Part shown: positions 8,808 to 18,226 of the stretch, in pieces
Layout: each line of letters opens with the position of its first letter
How positions within the stretch are numbered: position 1 is the stretch's first letter
From: Pontibacter roseus DSM 17521
GTDB lineage: Bacteria; Bacteroidota; Bacteroidia; Cytophagales; Hymenobacteraceae
Assembly: GCF_000373265.1 (NCBI RefSeq)
Contig: NZ_KB890761.1
Location: 906,170 to 970,169 of the forward strand
DNA length: 64,000 nucleotides
Reading direction: 5' to 3'
Program-made: the position numbers and the translations under genes
Notes under the pieces: generated by a model
Databases searched by the model: none
What the model saw: the letters and a program-made list of their open reading frames with translations, nothing else
What the model was told of the DNA's origin: nothing

Positions 8808-9521
8808 CTAGCGTTGCACACCAAGTCTGTTGGAAGGGAACAGGAAGGCGAAGAAGATAAAGCTAGCCAGCACGAACTCCTGCAACTCCCATTTCCGGCC
8901 CTGCTGAATCAGCAACACGCAGAAGAAACACACAAAGTACAGGAGGCTCTGCACATACGTAGGTATAGGGAGGTCGATTTTGTGCACCTGTTTACGGAAC
9001 CAGGCCTTGCGCCGGTACAGGATTGGGAAGAGCAGAAAGTAGGTGAACACGCCCGTATAGAGACCCAGGCTGAAGACGAGTCTGTTCAGGCTCACATCGT
9101 ATACCTGGATGTTGTGGAGCGTGAACTCCTGCTGCTCGTTCACCTGCTGCATTCCTTCAGGCGTGGCAAAGCCAAGCAGCCGCTGCCCCCACGATATCTC
9201 CTCGCCAAAGCCAAAGAAGAAGAGCGCGCTGGCCAGGTAGAAAAAAGCCATGGGAGTCCGTTGGGTGGCGGAGAGCGCCCGGTTCAGGCAAAGGAAAGAG
9301 GTCAGGAGCAGGAGAAAAGCCGTTGCGTGTTCGATGTAGCCATCTTCTGTGGTATAGGCGTGGTAGAGGTCGCCGTCGGTATAAGACAGGTAAATGGCAA
9401 GCACAATGTGCCCGAACGCCAGGGTGTACAGCACCCTCCGCAGAAAGGCGTACCGGTCAGCAGCCGCCTCTAGAGGAGTGTCTGAGTAAGCGTGCTCGCT
9501 ATGTTGCTTGATGGTGCCCAC
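8808..9521 (-). CDS. Integral membrane protein of unknown function
   Basis: A 237-residue protein with about six hydrophobic segments (residues about 30-48, 65-80, 90-110, 150-170, 190-210 and 215-230). The first in-frame start is GTG. The conserved-looking phrase 'FFGFGEEISWGQRLLGF' between segments three and four, with its Glu-Glu pair and Trp, also occurs in other bacterial multi-pass proteins of unknown function and may mark an active site within the membrane. No partner genes. I do not recognise a function. Confidence 0.72.
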   Translation of the reverse strand: MGTIKQHSEHAYSDTPLEAAADRYAFLRRVLYTLAFGHIVLAIYLSYTDGDLYHAYTTEDGYIEHATAFLLLLTSFLCLNRALSATQRTPMAFFYLASALFFFGFGEEISWGQRLLGFATPEGMQQVNEQQEFTLHNIQVYDVSLNRLVFSLGLYTGVFTYFLLFPILYRRKAWFRKQVHKIDLPIPTYVQSLLYFVCFFCVLLIQQGRKWELQEFVLASFIFFAFLFPSNRLGVQR

Positions 9522-9639
9522 CGGGTAGATATCAATTCAAATCACAGTCCTTACTTGGTTCCAACTCGGCCAAACCACGGCTTGCGGAGAAACCAAATTG
9601 TACTTAGGAAGTACCTATACTGTACGCAGCATAGCCTCT

Positions 9640-9685
9640 GGAGATGGCCCGCTAGCCCGTAAATCCGGCTAACGGCTCCATCTCC
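9640..9685. repeat. Inverted repeat between convergent-free genes (hairpin)
   Basis: GGAGATGG (9640-9647) is the reverse complement of CCATCTCC (9678-9685). An inner AGCC/GGCT pair extends the stem. It lies about 90 bases before the helicase start and lacks a T-run, so it is a hairpin or operator-like element rather than an obvious terminator. Confidence 0.45.
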
Positions 9686-9772
9686 TCTACCAAAAGAGTT
9701 TAAATCCTGCTAACTTGCTTTCTGCTATAGACTTTCCTGACACGATTACCGTTTAGGAACCATACATCATCC

Positions 9773-12700
9773 ATGAAATCCATACTCACCACCTACCGGC
9801 ACAGGCTTCTCAACCTGAGTTCCAGCAACAGGGCTTTGCTGCTGCTGCGCCTGTCGCGGGAGCTGCACCTGGACGTGGAGGAGCTGGATTTCCTGAACAA
9901 CAAGCCTGCCTTCTTGGTAGTCGAGAAACTCATAGCTGGCAAGAAGGCCATGCTGGCACCCTATGCCGATAGCCGCTATGCCCCTGTGGCGCCAGTGAGC
10001 CGGCGGCTGCGCTACATCAAGCGAAAGGCAGAGATGGTATTTGAGGAGCGCGGAAGCCACGAGCTATACCTAGGATGGCCCTTCGTGCACGGCAAGTTCT
10101 CGGACGGCACGGCGGTGCGTTGCCCTTTGCTGTTCTTCCCGGTCAGGCTGCAGGTGAGCGCGGCGCAGGAGTGGGAACTGGTGCCAGATGAGTCGCAGCC
10201 GCCGCAGTTCAACCAAAGTTTCGTGCTGGCCTACGCGCACTACACGGGCACACCCTTGGCTGAGCCGCTATTGGAACTCGACTTGAGCACGCTGCCCACG
10301 CACCCAGTGGAGTTCCGCACGCAGGTATACGAGCTGCTGAAAGAGCAGCAACTGGGCGTGCACGCCGGCCGCGAGTTCTTCACCGACAAACTCAAACCCT
10401 TCCGCGATTACAAGAAAGCCGAGTACGAAGCAGAGCTGAAACCCGGCCAGCTATACCTGGAACAAGAGGCAGTGTTGGGCATCTACCCGCAGGCGGCCTC
10501 CTATCTGCTCGCCGACTACGATGCACTGCTGGAGCGGGGGGGACTGCAGGAGATGGAAGAACTGTTTTCAGCACCCGACACAGGTATAACCCAGGCCGTG
10601 CAGGCGCAGCATACCTTCACCGCCTTCGACATGGATGCCTCGCAGGAGGCAGCGCTGCAGCAGGTGAAGCAGGGCAAGTCGCTGGTGGTGCAAGGTCCTC
10701 CGGGAACGGGCAAATCGCAGCTCATCTGCAACCTGGTGTCGGACTTCACCGCACGGGGCAAGCGGGTGCTGGTGGTGAGCCAGAAGCGCGCCGCGCTGGA
10801 CGTGGTGCACCAGCGCCTTTCTTCCAAAGGGGTGGGCGCTTTCGCAGCCCTCGTGCACGATATCAACGCCGACCGCAAGAGCATCTACCAACAACTGCTG
10901 CTACAGATAGACCAGGTAGACGAGTACAAGAAACAGAACCTGGCCCTCAACAGCATCTACACCGACCGCACGTTTCTGGAAGTGAGCCGCGGCATCAACG
11001 TCTGCCTGCAAAAGCTGGAGAACTTCCGCAGCGCCCTCTTTGACAGCAGCCGCTGCGGCTGGTCTCCTAAGGAGCTATACCTGCGCAGCAGTCTGCAGCA
11101 GCCACACGTTCCGCTTACCTCCGGCTTCAAGAATTTTACCGCCGGCACCGTAACCGACTTCTTGCCCCGACTGCGCGCATACCTGCAGCAGGCCATCGTG
11201 TTGGAGCACCAGGATTTCGTGTGGAGAGAACGGCACAGCATGAAGGGCTTTGGCTGGCCGCAGCGGCAGGAACTCGAGCAAGTCATCAACGAATTGCCCC
11301 AGCAATACAACGAGCTCCAGCAACGTATCAGCGAACTCAGCGGCTATGCCTTCACACTCCCTGACGCAGCCAAACACACCACCGCTCTGTCGACCATAAC
11401 CGAGCTGCAGCAACTGCTGGAAGGGGAAAGCGTGCAGGAGCTGCTGCAACCCCTGCTGCGCAAGCAGGCCAAAGCGACAGAACTGAAGCAGCAGGTGCGG
11501 CAGCTCAAGGAGCTATACCTGGTGTGCCCGGCCCCAGACGCCGCCATACCTGTGGAGCAACTCACCTTGGTGAAGGCCGCTATCACCGCCTTTGAGCAGC
11601 AACGCGGCGACTTCTTCAAGGGCATCAGCTGGTATTTCTCACAGGACAAAAAAGTGCTGAAGGAGGCGCTGGGCAAATACAGATTAGAACTGACGGAAGC
11701 GGGCGTAGGCGAGCTACAGCGGCGCCTGCAACTGCGGGAACAAGCAGTTGGGCTCATCAAGGCCATCAACAGCAGCATCCGCTATACCTTGCGCATAGAG
11801 GACAACCCGACACCCATGCTGCAGAAACTGGAGGTAGTGGAGCAGGCGCTGGCAGCGCACAAGCTGCTGAAGCAACTGCACCGCGAGCAGGTGTTTCACG
11901 AGAAACTCCACCAAGAATCGAAACTGACTGAACACCTAACCGCACTGGTAGAGGCCGTGCAGACACTCGCTATAAGGTATAGCGCTTGGGAGAAATGGCT
12001 ACCGCAGTATCAGACAGAGCAGCTCATACAGAATCATGAACATGGACCCAAGCTGCTGGAGGGACTTCGGCAACACTTCGAGCCGATGGTGGCACATGAC
12101 ACCTTGCGCGCCTCCTTCTCAACTGCTGAGCAGGAGGTGGCGCGACTGCTCCTGCACGAAGGCATTGCCTCCGTAGCGGAAGGGGAGGCGTTGTTCCTGA
12201 ACAGCCTGTACCTGGCCTGGCTGCACGAACTGGAGGCCCTGCACCCAGAACTGCGCATGCCCGACAGCGGCGAATTGGAGCGGGTGGAGACGGAACTGCA
12301 GCAACTGCTGCGGCAGAAGCAGCAGCTGAGCCAGGAGATAGTCCTCTCGCGCTTGCGGGAGCAGACTTATCAGCACATGGAGTACAACCGCTTGGGCAAC
12401 GCCGTCACCTACCGCCGGCTGCATGCGCAGGTGAGCAAAAAGCGCAGCCTGTACCCCATCCGGAAGCTGTTCTCCCTTTTCCAGGAAGAGGTGCTGAACC
12501 TGGCGCCCTGCTGGCTGGCCTCTCCCGAAACCGTATCGGCGGTGCTGCCGCTGGAGCGCTGCTTTGATTTGGTGATTTTCGATGAGGCCTCACAGTGTTT
12601 TGCCGAATCCGGTATACCCGCTATGCTACGCGGCAAGCAGGTGGTGGTGGCCGGCGATGAGCAGCAGCTTCGGCCATCGGATTTATACCGCGCCCGCTGG

Positions 12701-13726
12701 AGCGGCAACGGCGATGAGGAGGTAGAGGAACTGACGGCGGAGTCGCTGCTGCAGCTCTGTGGGCTATACCTGCCGCAGACCATGCTCACGCAGCACTACC
12801 GCAGCCGCTACCCGGAGTTGATAGACTTCTCCAACCGCTACTTTTACCGCCAGCGCTTAGAGCTTATACCTGAATTGCACGACGCCAACGCCCGCCAGCC
12901 GGCCATCCAGTTTGTGAAGGTGCAAGGGCTCTGGCAGGATAACACCAACCAGCTGGAGGCGGAGAAAGTAGTGGAACTGGTACTTCAGAAACTGCAGGCA
13001 GGGCAGGAGGAGGTGGGCGTCATCACCTTCAACTACAACCAGCAGATGCTCGTGCAGGACCTGCTCGAGGAGCGTGCGCAGGAGCAGGGGACAGCGCTGC
13101 CAGCCAGTGTGCTGGTCAAGAACATCGAGAACATGCAGGGCGATGAGAAGGAAGTCATCATCTTGTCCATTGGCTACGCGCCGGATACGAAAGGAAAGAT
13201 GGCCATGCAGTTCGGAAGCCTGAACCAGGCGGGAGGGGAGAACCGACTCAACGTGGCCATCACGCGGGCCAAGCAGCAGGTGGTGGTAGTGAGCAGCATT
13301 CGGGCCGAGCAACTGCTGGTGGAGAACACGCTGCACACCGGACCGAAGCTGCTCCGCGAATACCTCCACTACGCCCAGCAGGTGAGCCGCCGTTACTTTG
13401 AATACAAGCCGAAACAAGTACTCATGCCGACGCAGGTGCCCCTGCTGAAAGAACGCCTGGTGCAGGAAGTGCCGCACCTGCAGCCAGCAGTGCCCTTCGC
13501 AGACCTCACTGTTTTGGAAGAAGGCCAATACAAGAGCGTCATCCTCACCGACGATGACCTCTACTACAGCCACCTCTCTGTTCGCCACTCCCACGCCGAT
13601 GTGCCACAGCTGTTACAGCAGCGCCACTGGCCTTTCCGGCGGGTGTACAGCCGGCAGTACTGGTCCGACAAAGAAAAAGTAGTGGAGGAGTTGAGGAGTT
13701 TGAGGGTTGGGGAGTTTAGAAATTAA
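9773..13726 (+). CDS. Large superfamily 1 (Upf1/Dna2-like) helicase
   Basis: 1317 residues. Walker A is VQGPPGTGKSQ near residue 308. Then comes a very long Gln/Leu/Glu-rich insertion (about 350-880), probably helical or coiled coil. Walker B is 'VIFDEASQCF' near 935, motif III 'VAGDEQQLRPSD' near 960, a 'QHYRSRYPELI' motif near 1010, and motif VI-type 'NVAITRAKQQVVVV' near 1160. This is the AAA_11/AAA_12 arrangement with a DUF4011-like N-terminus, an ATP-driven RNA or DNA helicase. No nuclease motif is evident in the about 150-residue C-terminal tail. The gene is rich in the AGGTATA/TATACCT word (ten copies), so it appears long resident in this genome. It is flanked by ordinary genes and not by defence genes. 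Its cellular role is unknown. Confidence 0.9.
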   Translation: MKSILTTYRHRLLNLSSSNRALLLLRLSRELHLDVEELDFLNNKPAFLVVEKLIAGKKAMLAPYADSRYAPVAPVSRRLRYIKRKAEMVFEERGSHELYLGWPFVHGKFSDGTAVRCPLLFFPVRLQVSAAQEWELVPDESQPPQFNQSFVLAYAHYTGTPLAEPLLELDLSTLPTHPVEFRTQVYELLKEQQLGVHAGREFFTDKLKPFRDYKKAEYEAELKPGQLYLEQEAVLGIYPQAASYLLADYDALLERGGLQEMEELFSAPDTGITQAVQAQHTFTAFDMDASQEAALQQVKQGKSLVVQGPPGTGKSQLICNLVSDFTARGKRVLVVSQKRAALDVVHQRLSSKGVGAFAALVHDINADRKSIYQQLLLQIDQVDEYKKQNLALNSIYTDRTFLEVSRGINVCLQKLENFRSALFDSSRCGWSPKELYLRSSLQQPHVPLTSGFKNFTAGTVTDFLPRLRAYLQQAIVLEHQDFVWRERHSMKGFGWPQRQELEQVINELPQQYNELQQRISELSGYAFTLPDAAKHTTALSTITELQQLLEGESVQELLQPLLRKQAKATELKQQVRQLKELYLVCPAPDAAIPVEQLTLVKAAITAFEQQRGDFFKGISWYFSQDKKVLKEALGKYRLELTEAGVGELQRRLQLREQAVGLIKAINSSIRYTLRIEDNPTPMLQKLEVVEQALAAHKLLKQLHREQVFHEKLHQESKLTEHLTALVEAVQTLAIRYSAWEKWLPQYQTEQLIQNHEHGPKLLEGLRQHFEPMVAHDTLRASFSTAEQEVARLLLHEGIASVAEGEALFLNSLYLAWLHELEALHPELRMPDSGELERVETELQQLLRQKQQLSQEIVLSRLREQTYQHMEYNRLGNAVTYRRLHAQVSKKRSLYPIRKLFSLFQEEVLNLAPCWLASPETVSAVLPLERCFDLVIFDEASQCFAESGIPAMLRGKQVVVAGDEQQLRPSDLYRARWSGNGDEEVEELTAESLLQLCGLYLPQTMLTQHYRSRYPELIDFSNRYFYRQRLELIPELHDANARQPAIQFVKVQGLWQDNTNQLEAEKVVELVLQKLQAGQEEVGVITFNYNQQMLVQDLLEERAQEQGTALPASVLVKNIENMQGDEKEVIILSIGYAPDTKGKMAMQFGSLNQAGGENRLNVAITRAKQQVVVVSSIRAEQLLVENTLHTGPKLLREYLHYAQQVSRRYFEYKPKQVLMPTQVPLLKERLVQEVPHLQPAVPFADLTVLEEGQYKSVILTDDDLYYSHLSVRHSHADVPQLLQQRHWPFRRVYSRQYWSDKEKVVEELRSLRVGEFRN

Positions 13727-13818
13727 AGAATGGGAAGTCAGGTATCGGCCTATCAGAATTGTGCATGCACAACAATCAGCGAATAACAAGTAACCATTCA
13801 GCAATTCAACAACCATAG

Positions 13819-14676
13819 ATGCTCATCAAGCTGTTCACCCTGTATGTATACCTGCAGACGGCCGTGTGTGGCTGTGGCGCTGACAGGCGCACCAGTGACT
13901 TTGAGCGGCTCCGCAAAGACTATACGGTGCAGGTGCAGCGCATCGGGCGGCTGGACACGCGCATAAAGGAAAGCTCCGGCCTGGCCCGCGCCTCCGACAG
14001 CACCTTTTGGACACACCCTGACAGTGGCTCTGACCCAGAGCTATACCTGTTTAACCGGAGAGGGGAGTTGCTGAAAACGGTACCGCTGCCACTGCCCAAC
14101 CGAGACTGGGAAGATATCGCCCAGGACGATGGGGGTAACCTGTACATCGGGGACTTCGGCAACAACGCCAACAGCCGCCGCGACCTGCGGGTGTTCCAGG
14201 TAAGACAGGATGCCATGACTCCACAGGCAATCATCACGTTTCGTTTCGGTGACCAGACCGCTTTTCCGCCATCGGGGCAGGAACGCCACTTCGACCTGGA
14301 GGGCTTCTTCTTCCGCTCTGATAGTCTGCACCTGTTCACCAAGAGCCGCGGGCGCAAGGGTATCACCCGGCGCTATACCTTACCCGCCCGTATGGGAGAT
14401 TATACCTTGGCACCGCAAGAAGAACTCCGGGTGAAAACGCCTATCACGGCTGCCGACGGCGCACCAGACGGAAGTGCCTACGCGCTGCTGGGCTATGGTC
14501 GGTTATACCTGTTCCAACCCAACACGCCCTACGTTTCCTTCACCGGGAAACGCTATTGCCTGCCGCTAGCGCGCACGGGTCAGGCGGAGGCCATCCTATA
14601 CCTGTCGGCCACTCAACTCCTCATCAGCAACGAGAACGGCAAGCTATACCTGGTCAGCCTGGAGCCGAAAAAGTAG
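13819..14676 (+). CDS. Exported beta-propeller-like protein, function unknown
   Basis: A 285-residue protein with a short hydrophobic N-terminus (LIKLFTLYVYLQTAVCGCG) that could be a signal or lipoprotein leader with Cys 17 or 19. Repeated phrases 'DPELYLFNRRGELL', 'GNLYIGDFGNNANSRRDLRVF' and 'GKLYLVSLEPKK' look like propeller blades. The 'NRDWEDIAQDDGGNLYIGDFGNN' region matches the pattern of a widespread family of hypothetical exported proteins. It begins 92 bases after the helicase stop. No catalytic residues can be assigned. Confidence 0.72.
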   Translation: MLIKLFTLYVYLQTAVCGCGADRRTSDFERLRKDYTVQVQRIGRLDTRIKESSGLARASDSTFWTHPDSGSDPELYLFNRRGELLKTVPLPLPNRDWEDIAQDDGGNLYIGDFGNNANSRRDLRVFQVRQDAMTPQAIITFRFGDQTAFPPSGQERHFDLEGFFFRSDSLHLFTKSRGRKGITRRYTLPARMGDYTLAPQEELRVKTPITAADGAPDGSAYALLGYGRLYLFQPNTPYVSFTGKRYCLPLARTGQAEAILYLSATQLLISNENGKLYLVSLEPKK

Positions 14677-14795
14677 TCGCCAGAGCCATCGCTTCAACCA
14701 AATAATGCGGTTTGCAGTTATAGTTAACTGAAGGCTACCATGACAGCAGACGCGCTGGTGCCGTAAAACCAATCAACCGCATAAGAGACAGAACC

Positions 14796-15662
14796 ATGAA
14801 AGAAACCATACTGGTCACAGGCGCCACAGGCACTGTTGGCCGCGAAATTATAAAGCAACTCTCCTTGCAGGACAGGCACGTGCGGGCGGGCGTACACTCC
14901 GTCATCACGGGCGAAAACCTGAAGCGCCTGCCGGGGGTGGAGATAGTAGAGATAGACTTCAGAAAACCCGAATCGCTTCACGCCGCTTTCACGCACGTCG
15001 ACCGCCTCATGCTCATCACGCCCATGACTGAGGACCAACAGGAGATGGCCAGAAACCTGGTGGATGAAGCGAGGAAAAAGGAGGTGAAGCACATCGTAAA
15101 ACTATCAGCGCTTGGAGCCGGAGCAGAGCCAGGTATACAGCTGGGCCGGTGGCACCGCGATATAGAGAAATACATTGAGGAAAGCGGCATACCCTATACC
15201 TTCCTGCGTCCGGCAAGTTTCATGCAGAACCTGGTGAACTACAACGCCGAGACAATCCAGAAAGAAGGGAAGTTCTACATGCCGATGGGCGATGGCAAAG
15301 TCAGCTTCATCGACACCCGTGACATTGCAGCCGTTGCGGTGGAGGCCTTGACAAATGATGGACACGACAGCCAGGTATACGAACTGACCGGTCCGGCGGC
15401 GCTGTCGCATGCGGAGTTAGCCGCCATCCTGAGCGAAGAGACCGGAAGAGAAATCTCGTTTGTGGATGTCCCCGAGGACGCCGTACAGCAAGGCATGCTG
15501 TCGCAGCACATGCCGGAGCAGCTCGTGAATGCGCTGCTGGAGCTATACGCTGTCCAGAAAGCTGGCAAGTCATCCGGCGTCACCAATACGGTGCAGGAGG
15601 TTACGGGTCGTGCTCCCCATTCTTTCCGGCAATTCGTTCGGGACCACAAAGAGTGCTTCTGA
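14796..15662 (+). CDS. NmrA-like NAD(P)-binding protein (atypical SDR)
   Basis: A 288-residue atypical SDR. The Rossmann motif 'LVTGATGTVGREIIKQL' is at residues 5-21. It has 'FRKPESLHAAF', 'FLRPASFMQNLVNY' and 'FIDTRDIAAVAVEAL' blocks, as in the NmrA/azoreductase-like group (PF05368/PF13460), and lacks the classical YxxxK. Members act as NAD(P)H-dependent reductases or redox sensors. It is monocistronic and ends before a perfect 20-bp-stem terminator shared with the convergent gene. Confidence 0.88.
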   Translation: MKETILVTGATGTVGREIIKQLSLQDRHVRAGVHSVITGENLKRLPGVEIVEIDFRKPESLHAAFTHVDRLMLITPMTEDQQEMARNLVDEARKKEVKHIVKLSALGAGAEPGIQLGRWHRDIEKYIEESGIPYTFLRPASFMQNLVNYNAETIQKEGKFYMPMGDGKVSFIDTRDIAAVAVEALTNDGHDSQVYELTGPAALSHAELAAILSEETGREISFVDVPEDAVQQGMLSQHMPEQLVNALLELYAVQKAGKSSGVTNTVQEVTGRAPHSFRQFVRDHKECF

Positions 15663-15676
15663 TGCAGGTATAAATT

Positions 15677-15721
15677 AAAAAGAGAGAGCCTCCCTTGTTT
15701 CAAGGGAGGCTCTCTCTTTTT
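15677..15721. terminator. Bidirectional terminator, 20-bp perfect stem
   Basis: A perfect inverted repeat: AAAAAGAGAGAGCCTCCCTT (15677-15696), loop GTTTC, and its exact complement through 15721. A-rich and T-rich ends give a U-tract on either strand. It separates the NmrA-like gene (+) from the low-complexity gene (-). Confidence 0.93.
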
Positions 15722-15734
15722 AGGTATGATTTAC

Positions 15735-17753
15735 TTAGTCAATGTTACGATAACGGTCACTGCGTCGGCTCTCATACTGGCTGCTGTCGCGGTCAGAATC
15801 AGACTGGTTGCCACCACGCTGCGATGAACCCTGGTTGCCAGACCCGCTTCGGTAATTCTCGCGCGAGGAGGAACCCTGGTTGTCGCTGTAGTAAGAGGTG
15901 CTGCTGTCCATGGAACCGTATCGGCTCTGGTCACCGCCACGGCCGCCCTGGCCATAGCCACCTTCTCTGTAACCGCTCTGGCCGTAGCCTCCGCTGCTCA
16001 TGCCGCCTCTACCTGAAGAGCTATAGCCACCTTGGCCTGAGCCGTAGCCGCCGCCCTGTGAAGAGCTACCATAGCCACTTCCTTGAGAGGAGGAGCCGCC
16101 ACCGTAGCTGCTCTGGCCGGAACCATAGCCTCCGCCGTAGCCACTCTGGCCGTAGCCGCCTTGGGACGAACCGCCTTGGTTGCCGCTTCTGTACTCATCG
16201 TTGTAAGAGCCGCCTCTTGAGCCGTAGCCGCCTTGGGAGCCGTAGCCACCTTGCATGGAGCTCTGGGAGTCGTAGCCTCTGGATGAACCGTAGTTGTCGT
16301 TGTCGTACTCGCTCATGCCTCTGGATGAACCATAACCCATGGAGCCGTAACGGTCGCTATCGCCGTAGCCACCCTGCATACCTGTTCTGGAAGAACCGGA
16401 ACCTGTCGTGCTGGAGCCATAGCCTTGCTGGCCGCTCTGGCTTCCGCCGTAGCCGCCTTGGTTGTAACCACTCTGTGAACCGTAGCCGCCTTGTGATGAG
16501 CCGTAGCTGCTACCACCCTGGCTGCCTCTGCCTGAACCATAGCCGCCCTGCGAACCATAGCTGCCGCCCTGTCCGCCGCGCTGGCCGTAGTCACCCTGGC
16601 CGTAGCTCTGCTGATAACCTCCCTGGCCTCCCATGCCCTGGCCACCGTAGTTGCCTTGTGAGGAGCCACCGTAACCGCCTTGGGATGAAGAACTGCCGTA
16701 GCCACCCTGGCCACCATAGTTACCCTGTGATGAACTGGAGCCGCCTCTGGAGCCCATGCCGCTGCTGCTGTAGCCGCCACCTTGCTCGTAGCCACCGCGG
16801 CCGCTGTCATAGCTGCCGTAGCCGCCTTGGTTAGAAGAGCTTCCCTGCATACCGAACGAACCTTGGGAGCCGCCGAAGCTTTGGCCACCCATATTGTCGC
16901 CTTCTCTATCCTGGTAGCCGCCCTGCATGCCGCCTCTGGAAGTACCGTAGTCCTGGTCCTGATAGCGGGTGCGGTTGCCTTCCATGCCGCCTTGGTTGCC
17001 ATAGTTATAGCCTCCTTGTGACGAGCCGTAACCTCCCTGAGAGGAGGAACCATAGCCACCGCCTTGGGACGAAGAACTGCCGTAGCCGCCCTGGCCACTC
17101 TGGTTGCTGTAGCCAGTGCTGTCGCCGTAGCCGCGCTGCATGCCACCACCTTGTGATGATGAACCGTAGTCGCCCTGATATCCGTAGCCGCTCTGGCCAC
17201 CGTAGTTGCTGTTCTGAGAGCCATAGCCGTATCCGCCCTGTGAGCCATAGCCACTCTGGCCGCTGCCCTGGCTACCATAGTCTTGGCTTCCGCTCTGGCT
17301 GCCATAGTTCTGGTTGCCCTGCTGTGAGCCACTCTGTCTGCTGGAGCCCTGGTCGCTGTCTTGTGAGCTGCTCATAGAGCCATAGTTTCCGGAATCCTGG
17401 CTACCACTCTTGCTGCCGCTCTTGTTGGAAGAGGAGGAAGAGGATGACTTGCCGGATTTAGAGTCAGATGTTTTGCCTGTGCTCTTGGTGCCGGACTTTG
17501 CTCTGGTTGAAGATGACTTTGAGTCGGTGCCAGATGTTTTGCTGCCGCTCTTAGAAGATGTCATTGAATCGGAATCGGAAGAGGAGGATGAACCCATGCT
17601 ACCTGATAAACCCATGCTGCCTGATCCTGATGAACCGCTCTGGCCTGACGTGCTGCCCATGCCTGAGCTGCTCAGTCCTGATGAGCCGGATGATGAGCTA
17701 CCCGACGTGTTGCTGGACTGATTGGATGATTGATTTTTTTCGTTGTCTTTCAT
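15735..17753 (-). CDS. Gly/Ser/Tyr/Gln-rich low-complexity protein (FUS-like prion-type composition)
   Basis: 672 residues, almost entirely G, S, Q, Y and N. Residues 1-110 are Ser/Thr/Lys-rich (TSSKSGSKTSGTDSKSS). About 120-610 are imperfect repeats of the type GYGSSSQGG / GGYGSQ with dozens of [G/S]-Y-[G/S] units and scattered RGG. The last about 60 residues are Arg/Asp/Ser-rich (ESRRSDRYRNID). There is no signal peptide or membrane segment, so it is predicted cytoplasmic and disordered. The start is supported by a GAGGAGA Shine-Dalgarno-like stretch. Composition is that of phase-separating eukaryotic proteins (FUS, hnRNP A1). Whether it condenses, coats DNA or acts in desiccation or stress is unknown. 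The long uninterrupted frame and a defined terminator support it being real. Confidence 0.8.
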   Translation of the reverse strand: MKDNEKNQSSNQSSNTSGSSSSGSSGLSSSGMGSTSGQSGSSGSGSMGLSGSMGSSSSSDSDSMTSSKSGSKTSGTDSKSSSTRAKSGTKSTGKTSDSKSGKSSSSSSSNKSGSKSGSQDSGNYGSMSSSQDSDQGSSRQSGSQQGNQNYGSQSGSQDYGSQGSGQSGYGSQGGYGYGSQNSNYGGQSGYGYQGDYGSSSQGGGMQRGYGDSTGYSNQSGQGGYGSSSSQGGGYGSSSQGGYGSSQGGYNYGNQGGMEGNRTRYQDQDYGTSRGGMQGGYQDREGDNMGGQSFGGSQGSFGMQGSSSNQGGYGSYDSGRGGYEQGGGYSSSGMGSRGGSSSSQGNYGGQGGYGSSSSQGGYGGSSQGNYGGQGMGGQGGYQQSYGQGDYGQRGGQGGSYGSQGGYGSGRGSQGGSSYGSSQGGYGSQSGYNQGGYGGSQSGQQGYGSSTTGSGSSRTGMQGGYGDSDRYGSMGYGSSRGMSEYDNDNYGSSRGYDSQSSMQGGYGSQGGYGSRGGSYNDEYRSGNQGGSSQGGYGQSGYGGGYGSGQSSYGGGSSSQGSGYGSSSQGGGYGSGQGGYSSSGRGGMSSGGYGQSGYREGGYGQGGRGGDQSRYGSMDSSTSYYSDNQGSSSRENYRSGSGNQGSSQRGGNQSDSDRDSSQYESRRSDRYRNID

Positions 17754-17831
17754 AGTTCTGATCTCCTCAGTTTATAGTTATGGTAAATGGAAAATAGTAC
17801 TCACTGCACTGTCCTGAATTTTGGTTTCAAT

Positions 17832-17848
17832 CATACTACAGTAGTATG
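17832..17848. promoter_or_regulatory. Perfect 8+1+8 palindrome, candidate operator
   Basis: CATACTAC-A-GTAGTATG is a perfect inverted repeat 79-95 bases upstream of the low-complexity gene start. That distance suits an operator overlapping or flanking the promoter. The regulator is unknown. Confidence 0.55.
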
Positions 17849-18194
17849 AAACGTAATCCGGATTCAGGTTTCTGTCCTCAACAGGATTTAGTGACTATAC
17901 CTGTTTTATAGTGTAACAGAACGTTTTAGCTATACGAACCTTGTGAGAGAGGGTTATTGGGAGCGCTGCAGTGTCCGCTCAGGAAAAAGCCGAATCAGCA
18001 CCCAGGATAGCTGCCGCACCTCCGTGTTCAACCGCTTGCCTGAGTGCAGAAGGTAGCAGCGTATAGGAGTAGCAGAAACAGGCTGAGCATACCTGGCATT
18101 CGGTCTAAGAAATGCCGCGATTTCAGAGGGTGTGAACGCTAAGTTGCGCCTCTAATATTTTTTTGATTATGGCAATTAATCTGAACTAATTTTT

Positions 18195-18202
18195 TACCTT
18201 TG
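18195..18202 (+). promoter_or_regulatory. -7 promoter box of csp gene
   Basis: TACCTTTG, an exact TAnnTTTG, 25 bases before the csp ATG. The leader would be short (about 18 nt), unlike the long thermosensing leader of E. coli cspA. The -33 is weak. Confidence 0.6.
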
Positions 18203-18226
18203 TTTCATTATTATAAATTCATTATC

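Larger units (their letters stand above)
17754..18226. other. Divergent regulatory region between low-complexity gene and csp
   Basis: 473 bases without a gene. The left part is the leader and promoter of the minus-strand low-complexity gene, including a 17-base palindrome. The right end holds the cold-shock gene promoter. The middle (about 17930-18130) has no ORF or RNA fold that I recognise. Confidence 0.6.

Noticed and set aside
15695..16834. Long plus-strand frame (about 380 codons) opposite the low-complexity gene
   Set aside because: It is the mirror of the GC-rich repeat units, rich in Cys/His/Ser/Arg with no plausible fold; the minus strand frame is longer and has a clear start and terminator.
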